A program made the position numbers and the translations under genes. 64,000 nt of DNA from contig CAVQSI010000041.1 in the NCBI GenBank assembly GCA_963715825.1, positions 542,892 through 606,891 of the forward strand, read 5' to 3'. This document shows, in pieces, positions 58,524 to 64,000 of the stretch. How positions within the stretch are numbered: the stretch's first letter is position 1; each line of letters starts with the position of its first letter. The notes under the pieces were generated by a model. That model did not search any database. It worked only from the letters and a program-made list of their open reading frames with translations, and was not told where the DNA came from. Origin of the DNA: Sva-07 sp963715825 (GTDB lineage: Bacteria > Actinomycetota > Acidimicrobiia > Acidimicrobiales > Ilumatobacteraceae).

Positions 58524-61196
58524 TCAACCCTTCGCGCTCGCCCAGGTGTCACCCCAGGACACGTTGACCTCCAGTGGAACGTCGAGGTCAGCGGCGTCGT
58601 GCATGAGTTCGACGACGAGGTCGCCGACGACGTCGTGTTCGGCGTCGGGCACCTCGACGATCACTTCGTCGTGCACCTGCAGCACGACTCGGCTGTCGTA
58701 CTCCCCCGCCACCAGCGCCTCGTCGATGTGCACCAGCGCCACCTTGAAGATGTCGGCAGCAAGGCCTTGGATGCCGGCGTTCATCGCCTGGCGCTCGCCG
58801 GCCTGACGGACCCGGAAGTTCGAGTTCATCAACTCGGGAATGGGGCGGCGGCGGCCGAACAACGTCTCGGTGTAGCCGCGCTCACGGGCCTCGATCACCG
58901 TGCGGTCCATGTAGTTCTTCACGTTGGGAAACGCGACGAAGTAGGCGTCGAGGATGACGGCGGCTTCCTCGGTCGGGATGTTCAGCCGCTGGCCGAGCCC
59001 GTAGGCCTCCATGCCGTACGCGAGCCCATACGACACCATCTTCGCCTTCGAGCGCTGTTCGACGGTGACCGACGTCGGCTCGACGCCGAACACCCGCGCC
59101 GCGGTGGCGTTGTGGATGTCCTGGCCGCTGGTGAACGCCTCGATCAGCCCCGGATCCTTGGCCAGGTGGGCGATGCAGCGCAGTTCGATCTGGTTGTAGT
59201 CGGCGACCAGCAGCGTCGTGCCAGGCGCCGGGACGAACGCCTTGCGGAACTGGCGACCCTCGTCGGTGCGCACCGGGATGTTGTGCAGGTTCGGCTGGTC
59301 CGACGACAACCGGCCGGTCCGCGCGACGGTCTGGTTGAACGTGGCGTGGATCCGGCCGTCGGGGGCCACCTCGGCCAGCAGCCCCTCGCCGTAGGTCGAG
59401 CGCAGCTTCTCGACCTCGCGATAGCGCATCAGCGGTCCGAGGAACTCGGGCCACTGGTCCTTGATCTTCTCGAGGGTCGCGGCGTCGGTGGAGTACCCGG
59501 TCTTGGTCTTCTTGCCCGGCGACAGCCCGCGTTCGTCGTAGAGGATCTCGCGCAGCTGCTTGGGCGAGTTGAGGTTCAGGTCGTCGCGCCCGGCCACCTC
59601 GCGCAGCTGTGTCTGGAGTGTCTGCACCTCGTCGGAGAGCCGCTTGCCGAGCGCCCGGAGTTCCTCGACGTCGACGCCGATACCGACGTGTTCCATCTTC
59701 GCGAGGACCAGCACGAGCGGGTTCTCGATCGTGCGGTACAGCTCGGCCATCCCCTGCGCCTGCATGCTCGCCACGATCGGTTCGGCGAGGGCGTTGACCG
59801 CCAACGCGTCCCGTGCCGCGAGTTCGGCGTCACCCAAGGACGTGCCGTCGAGGTCGAGCTGCCCGGCGCCGGCGGCGTCGTCGGACGGTCGGGCGTACGC
59901 CGTGTACTTCTCGATCAGGTCCGGCAGCGTGTACCGGGCCTCGGCCGGGTCGATCAGGTAGGCAGCGATGGCGGTGTCGAGCGTGAGCCCGCGCACCTCG
60001 ACGTCGAACTCGAGCAGCGAACGCATCAGCGGCTTGACGTTGTGGCCGCGAAGGTTCGTGTGGGCGCCGAGCGCGACGCGTACCGAATCGTCGGCGAGCA
60101 CGTCGGCGGGGATCCAGAGCACCTCGGCCACCGCAGCGTCGACCACCACGGCGATCCCGGCGAGCGGGCTGCGGCCCGGCTCGCCGACCCACGTAGCGGC
60201 GATGTCGAGCGCGTCGGCGGACGCGATCACCGCTGCGGCATCGCCCGGCGATGCGGCCGTGGTCACCTCGGCGACGATCTCGGCTCGTTCCTCGACCGGC
60301 CCCAGGTCCACCGAGGCCCCCATCGCCGAGAGCGCCTCGTCGAGGCGGGCGGCCAGTGTGCGGAACTCGAGGAAGTCGAACAGCCGCTTGAGCTCGTCGG
60401 CGTTCGGGGTGACGCCGAGGTCGTCGATCACGAGGTCGTCGATCGGCGCGTCGTGGCGCAACTGCATCAGCTCGAGGTTCTTGCGGGCACGCTCCTCGTG
60501 CTCGGCGAGATTCGAGCGCAGCTTCGGCGTCTGCTCGTCGACGTGTTCGAAGATGCCGTCGAGTCCGCCGTAGGTGTTGATCAGCTTGGCGGCGGTCTTC
60601 TCCCCCACGCCGGGCACGCCGGGCAGGTTGTCGCTGTTGTCGCCGCGCAGCGCGGCGTACTGCACGTACAGCGACGGCGCAACACCGGTGCGTTCCTCGA
60701 TGCCAGCCTCGTCGTAGAAGGCGTAGTCGCTGACGCCACGCTTGTTGTAGAGGACCTTGACGTCGGGGTCGCGCACCAGTTGGTAGCTGTCGCGGTCGCC
60801 GGTGACGATGATCACCTGGTGGCCGGCGTCGACGAGGCGGTCGGTGGCGGTGGCGATGATGTCGTCGGCCTCCCAGCCGGACAGGTCGATCGCCGTGATG
60901 CCCACCGCATCGAGCACCTCACGCACGAGGCCCATCTGCTGGCGCAGGATGTCCGGAGCAGCCTCGCGCTGCGCCTTGTACAGCGGTTCGGCCTCGTGGC
61001 GGAACGTCGGCTCGGGCCGGTCGAACGCCACGAGCACGCCATCGGGTGTGTGGTCCTTGAGCACGTTGATCAGCATCGACGTGAAGCCGAAGACCGCGTT
61101 GGTGACCTGCCCGCTGGCGGTGGCCATGTCGGTCGGCAGCGCGAAGAACGCGCGGTAGGTCAGCGAGTTGCCGTCGACGACGAGGTACGTGCCCAT
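58524..61196 (-). CDS. polA: DNA polymerase I
   Basis: An 890-residue family A polymerase for repair and Okazaki fragment maturation. The 5'-3' exonuclease domain (1-290) begins YLVVDGNSLTYRAFFALP and carries GWEADDIIAT, LVRDPDVKVLYNKRG and NLPGVPGVGEKTAAKL. The middle 3'-5' exonuclease-like domain (about 310-500) lacks the catalytic DxE, so proofreading is probably absent, as in mycobacterial Pol I. Polymerase motif A is LLVADYNQIELRCIAHLA, motif B is RSKAKMVSYGLAYGMEAYG, and motif C is LQVHDEVIVEV. It lies 9 bp after the ANTAR regulator gene in the same direction. Confidence 0.96.
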   Translation of the reverse strand: MGTYLVVDGNSLTYRAFFALPTDMATASGQVTNAVFGFTSMLINVLKDHTPDGVLVAFDRPEPTFRHEAEPLYKAQREAAPDILRQQMGLVREVLDAVGITAIDLSGWEADDIIATATDRLVDAGHQVIIVTGDRDSYQLVRDPDVKVLYNKRGVSDYAFYDEAGIEERTGVAPSLYVQYAALRGDNSDNLPGVPGVGEKTAAKLINTYGGLDGIFEHVDEQTPKLRSNLAEHEERARKNLELMQLRHDAPIDDLVIDDLGVTPNADELKRLFDFLEFRTLAARLDEALSAMGASVDLGPVEERAEIVAEVTTAASPGDAAAVIASADALDIAATWVGEPGRSPLAGIAVVVDAAVAEVLWIPADVLADDSVRVALGAHTNLRGHNVKPLMRSLLEFDVEVRGLTLDTAIAAYLIDPAEARYTLPDLIEKYTAYARPSDDAAGAGQLDLDGTSLGDAELAARDALAVNALAEPIVASMQAQGMAELYRTIENPLVLVLAKMEHVGIGVDVEELRALGKRLSDEVQTLQTQLREVAGRDDLNLNSPKQLREILYDERGLSPGKKTKTGYSTDAATLEKIKDQWPEFLGPLMRYREVEKLRSTYGEGLLAEVAPDGRIHATFNQTVARTGRLSSDQPNLHNIPVRTDEGRQFRKAFVPAPGTTLLVADYNQIELRCIAHLAKDPGLIEAFTSGQDIHNATAARVFGVEPTSVTVEQRSKAKMVSYGLAYGMEAYGLGQRLNIPTEEAAVILDAYFVAFPNVKNYMDRTVIEARERGYTETLFGRRRPIPELMNSNFRVRQAGERQAMNAGIQGLAADIFKVALVHIDEALVAGEYDSRVVLQVHDEVIVEVPDAEHDVVGDLVVELMHDAADLDVPLEVNVSWGDTWASAKG

Positions 61197-61205
61197 CCAG
61201 CAGCC

Positions 61206-61790
61206 TCAGTCGGCGCCGGGGCGCAGCGAACCGTCGAGGATCCGGTCGGCGACGTCTCGCATCCGGGTGCGTTCGCTCATCGCCGTGCGTTGGATGAAAC
61301 CGAACGCGTCGGTCTCGGTCATCGACAACTCGTCCATCAGGACGCCCTTGGCCCGGTCGATGACCTTGCGGGACTCCAACTGCTCGCCGAGCGCATCGAT
61401 CTCGCCGGTCAACGATCGCAGCTCGCGGAAGCGCCCCATGGCGACCTCGATCGCGGGGATCAGGTCGCTCTTCTGGAACGGCTTGACCAGGAAGGCCAGT
61501 GCGCCGGCGTCACGGGCTTGCTCGACGACTTCTCGTTGGCTGAACGCGGTGAGCATCAGCACGCCGCAGATCTTCTCGCCGTTGATGATGCGGGCAGCTT
61601 CGAGGCCGTCCATCCCCGGCATCTTGATGTCGAGGATCGCGAGATCGGGCTGCAGGCCACGCACGAGTTCGATCGCCTGATCGCCGCGTCCGGTCTCACC
61701 GATGACCTCGTAGCCCTCTTCCTCCAGGGTCTCGCGCAGGTCCATGCGGATGATGGCCTCGTCCTCGGCGATCACGACACGCAATGGCAT
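61206..61790 (-). CDS. ANTAR-domain response regulator
   Basis: A 194-residue two-component receiver fused to an RNA-binding ANTAR domain. The receiver shows the acidic pair VIAEDEAIIR (Glu9-Asp10), phospho-acceptor Asp54 in LAILDIKMPGMDG, Thr81 and Lys103 (LVKPF). The ANTAR three-helix domain (about 125-185) shows ESRKVIDRAKGVLMDE and FGFIQRTAM. PdtaR in mycobacteria is the closest described type, acting as an antiterminator on target RNAs. The partner histidine kinase is not adjacent. It lies directly upstream of polA. Confidence 0.93.
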   Translation of the reverse strand: MPLRVVIAEDEAIIRMDLRETLEEEGYEVIGETGRGDQAIELVRGLQPDLAILDIKMPGMDGLEAARIINGEKICGVLMLTAFSQREVVEQARDAGALAFLVKPFQKSDLIPAIEVAMGRFRELRSLTGEIDALGEQLESRKVIDRAKGVLMDELSMTETDAFGFIQRTAMSERTRMRDVADRILDGSLRPGAD

Positions 61791-61829
61791 GGCCCCTTAT
61801 CTAGCAGGTGTCGCCCCGGTTCGGCTCCG

Positions 61830-62294
61830 TCACCAGTACCCGGCCATCAACTCAGACGACCACTCCGGTTGACGCACCGGGCCGCGCGGATCGAATTCGA
61901 TCATGTGCGGCTTGACGTCCAGCACCGGCGTGCCGTCGATGGCGTCGAGGCCCCGCACGCGAATGTCGAGTCCATCGACGCCGAGGACCTCGCACGTGGT
62001 GAGCCCGAGCCGGTTCGGACGCGAGCTGGCGCGCTGGGCGAAGATGCCCACCTTCGGCCAGGCCTCGTTGCCACGCGGGTGCCTCGCCCCGAGCGCGACC
62101 TTCGCCTCGTCGAACCGGTCGAACAGGAAGATCACGTCGATGTGCGAGAACTGGTCGAGCCCGGCGACCGATTCCGGCGTGAAGCGATCGCCGTCGAGCC
62201 GGATCACGCCTTCGACGTCGCCCCAGTCGTCGTCGATCCGAGCATCCCTCGATGACGCGACCCAGCCGATCGCACGCACCGTGTACTCCATCAT
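61830..62294 (-). CDS. TrmO-like tRNA t6A37 methyltransferase
   Basis: A 154-residue protein of the TsaA/TrmO (VirR/YaeB) family, which N6-methylates t6A37 in certain tRNAs. Family segments include VEGVIRLDGDRFTPESVAG, LDQFSHIDVIFLFDRFD, GIFAQRASSRPNRLGLT and GLDAIDGTPVLDVKP. It is shorter than E. coli TrmO (235), lacking the C-terminal domain. The start is ATG 62294 or the adjacent ATG 62291; the upstream gene stop (TGA, 62293-62291) lies within this ATGATG, so the two are coupled. Confidence 0.88.
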   Translation of the reverse strand: MMEYTVRAIGWVASSRDARIDDDWGDVEGVIRLDGDRFTPESVAGLDQFSHIDVIFLFDRFDEAKVALGARHPRGNEAWPKVGIFAQRASSRPNRLGLTTCEVLGVDGLDIRVRGLDAIDGTPVLDVKPHMIEFDPRGPVRQPEWSSELMAGYW

Positions 62295-63119
62295 CCGAAC
62301 GCTCCCATCATCGCCTTGCTGATCGGGCGACACAGCTCACGCAGCCGTGCGCAACCGTCGACACCGATGGCATCGTAGGGCGCTGCGGCGAGTTCGTCGG
62401 TACGGGCCTCGATCCAGTCGCGGCGCTCGCGCCCGAGTTCGGTGAAGGCGAGGTCGGGGTCGAGCCAGCCGCGTTCGCGCAGGCGCTCCTCGGCGGCGAG
62501 CCAGTCCTCACCCGTACGCTGCCGGGTCGCGCGCAGGGTGTCGGCGGAGACGTCACCGGCGGCGGCGTGCGTCACGAGCGCCTCGCAGCCGTCGAGCCCC
62601 TCGACCGTGAGCGCGACGACGTGGCCGTCGCCGCGGTACTCACGCAACAGCGACTGTGCATGCCACAGCACCAGGTGCGGGTCGTCTGGCCAGTCGAGCG
62701 AGGCATGCCCGGCGAACAGCGGTCGCCCCTCCGGCCGGCCGCAGGCCGCCGAGGCCGCCGCTCGCGCCAGGTCGGCCGCTTCGGCCATCTCGGGCGTGTC
62801 GACGAAGGCGCCGGCGTGGGCTCGGATCATCCGGTCCGCACCGCGGAGCCGGGCGGCGAGCACCTCGGCCGGGCTCACGCGTTCCCACACGCCGTCGATG
62901 CTCCGGCGAACGAGGTCGGGATCGAAGTTGAAGAACGTTGCGATCACCACCTCGGCGGCCACGGCCCCCATCGGCGCCGACCGCGACAGCGAAGTACCCG
63001 GTCATCCGATCGTCGAGGCCGATCGCCCCGTACTCCTCGCGGGCTTCCGCGGCGAAGTAGATCGCGCCGTGGATCGGCTCGAGGGTGCGCCAGGTCTTGC
63101 GGGCCGTCAGTGGGTCCAT
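62291..63119 (-). pseudogene. SCO6745-like family protein, +1 frameshift
   Basis: Would encode about 275 residues of an actinobacterial family of unknown function (SCO6745-like). From ATG 63119 the first 46 or so codons read PLTARKTWRTLEPIHGAIYF and RMTGYFA, the normal family opening. The rest (SRSAPMGAVAAEVVIATFF, DLVRRSIDGVWERVSPAEVL and onward to 62291) is in the next frame. One extra base at about 62984-62992 separates the halves, and the total length 829 is 3n+1. Removing it gives GYFA-SRSAPMG, which fits the family. As it stands, translation from 63119 ends early and the longer downstream part could only start internally at ATG 62971. Confidence 0.75.
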
Positions 63120-63161
63120 GGGCCGAGCTTCGCAGAGCCGACGAGGGACACTACGACCGGG

Positions 63162-63440
63162 TCACAGCCGATCGAGGAGTTCGTCCTGGCGTCGTTCGAG
63201 CGACTCGATCTCCTCGACCACCTTGGCGCGGTGCTTGGCGTGTGCGTCGACGTGTCGTCGGGCGTCACGAGCCTCGAACGAAGCCCCTGCGGTCTCCGAG
63301 ACGAGCGCGCGGATCTCCTGGTCGTCGGCGTCGTCGCCGAGATAGATCATCTGCTCGTCGATCACCGCCAACTCCGCGCGCAGCGTCTTCAACCGTGATG
63401 CCACCTGTGACAGGCGACGTTCGATCAGCCAGTTGCCCAT
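63162..63440 (-). CDS. small coiled-coil protein, unknown
   Basis: A 92-residue charged, largely helical protein (ERRLSQVASRLKTLRAELAV, then ARRHVDAHAKHRAKVVEEIE) with heptad-like spacing suggesting a coiled coil and dimerisation. Several actinobacterial genomes have such short conserved proteins. No function is known to me. The start ATG 63440 (MGNWLIERR) is preferred over GTG 63452, because a minus-strand TAGCGT box (63451-63456) overlaps the GTG. It is divergent from the HNH-like gene. Confidence 0.7.
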   Translation of the reverse strand: MGNWLIERRLSQVASRLKTLRAELAVIDEQMIYLGDDADDQEIRALVSETAGASFEARDARRHVDAHAKHRAKVVEEIESLERRQDELLDRL

Positions 63441-63502
63441 GTCCGGCGCCACGCTACCGGGGCCGATTGTGAGCAGATCGGCGCATCGGTCAGGATCTGG
63501 CG

Positions 63503-63976
63503 ATGGCCCGCTTGAGCGAGATCGGCGAACAGGACGGCTGGCGATGCTGGCTGTGCGACCATCCGGTCGATCCGGACATGTCGGTCAACGACCCGCGCGG
63601 TCCGAGCATCGACAGTCGGACCACCGAACGCAAGGCCAAGGCGAAGGGCACCGGGAAGGGCAAGGGCAGCGGGACCGGGCAGGAACGCCTCGCCCATCGT
63701 TCGTGCAACACCGGCAAGGGCAGCACGAAGCCCGTCGTCGAGTGGCCCGACGATCTCCTGATCGCGGATCCCGCGGTGATCCTGTCCGCGGTCGACCGGG
63801 CACAGCGCAAGGGCGGACGCGAAATCATGGGGCACTGTTCGGATCGGGACGACGCGGTCGCCGCCGCTGCATGGCTCGTCGACCGGATCTCACGACTCGA
63901 ACCGTCGCTGGACGTGAGCACCGACGTCGAACCCGGCGGCGGTCGGTTCATGGTGGTGCTGCACTCAGCTCGCTGA
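63503..63976 (+). CDS. HNH-like zinc-binding protein
   Basis: A 157-residue protein. The N-terminal part resembles a degenerate HNH nuclease zinc core: WRCWLCDHPVDPD supplies the first CxxC pair, a lysine/glycine-rich loop follows (KAKAKGTGKGKGSGTGQE), and RLAHRSCNTGKG supplies the terminal H-x2-C-N pattern. The central catalytic histidine of the HNH (usually DHxxP) is missing: the corresponding segment reads PSIDSRTTERK. Nuclease activity is therefore doubtful. The C-terminal 75 residues (DPAVILSAVDRAQRKGG onward) are of unknown function. The gene is complete within the window and ends 24 bp before its edge. Confidence 0.7.
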   Translation: MARLSEIGEQDGWRCWLCDHPVDPDMSVNDPRGPSIDSRTTERKAKAKGTGKGKGSGTGQERLAHRSCNTGKGSTKPVVEWPDDLLIADPAVILSAVDRAQRKGGREIMGHCSDRDDAVAAAAWLVDRISRLEPSLDVSTDVEPGGGRFMVVLHSAR

Positions 63977-64000
63977 GCTCGGCCGAGTGGCCATTCGCGG

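Noticed and set aside
58443..62255. 1270-codon open frame on the plus strand
   Set aside because: It is antisense to polA, the ANTAR regulator and trmO; the composition (Val/Arg/His/Asp-rich, no motif) is that of a high-GC shadow frame.

Overview
The window is dense, high-GC (about 70% by eye) chromosomal DNA from an actinobacterium. Several families point that way: MSMEG_1061-type PPOX protein, SCO6745-like protein, ANTAR response regulator, CoxE/MoxR pair. Many start codons also lie 6-8 nt behind a TANNNT -10 box, as in leaderless actinobacterial transcripts. The style resembles Acidimicrobiia (Ilumatobacter-like), but that placement is inference. No IS element, prophage, CRISPR array, rRNA or tRNA was seen, and no gene-free stretch exceeds 300 bases.

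Layout. 0.1-10.4 kb holds mostly single genes: Fpg-like glycosylase, metX, DUF4262, S9 peptidase, APH-like kinase, SURF1, lycopene cyclase-like, MBL hydrolase, GMC oxidoreductase. 10.4-22.1 kb is a purine block: a membrane-anchored unknown, then purSL-purQ-purC-purF-purDM-purN-guaB. 22.2-30.2 kb has a secreted metallophosphoesterase, a CDP-alcohol phosphotransferase/TVP38/MerA-like operon, a rhodanese protein and a moxR/coxE pair. 30.2-40.3 kb has a methyltransferase, putA with a divergent (frameshifted) PAS-AraC gene, murJ, proB, obgE and a dNTPase. 40.3-49.6 kb has small membrane and lipoprotein genes, a PIG-L deacetylase, AMACR, an alpha/beta hydrolase, galK, a BtuF-like receptor, a PH-domain protein and two CNNM/CorC-type CBS proteins. 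49.7-54.9 kb is a five-gene operon described below. 54.9-64 kb has coaE, rpsA, a methyltransferase, a PPOX protein, polA, an ANTAR regulator, trmO, an SCO6745-like gene, a small coiled-coil protein and an HNH-like protein.

Main result. At 51396-51869 a glutathione peroxidase reading frame is interrupted only by an in-frame TGA (51501-51503), exactly where the family carries catalytic Sec or Cys. A stem-loop just downstream fits the bacterial SECIS geometry. It is therefore probably a selenoprotein that ordinary gene calling would split or discard. It lies in one operon with an MFS-cyclic-nucleotide-domain fusion, a YbdK-type glutamate-cysteine ligase, an M20 peptidase and a gamma-glutamylcyclotransferase, which together look like a gamma-glutamyl-thiol cassette.

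Other points. PurD and PurM are fused in one chain with purN next, the same order as the eukaryotic GARS-AIRS-GART enzyme. PurS is fused to PurL. Three genes each need one base removed to restore their family reading frame (near 34445, 57844 and 62987), which suggests either recent decay or sequence indels. Several intergenic regions carry long inverted repeats. All assignments are from reading motifs; no database search was run.
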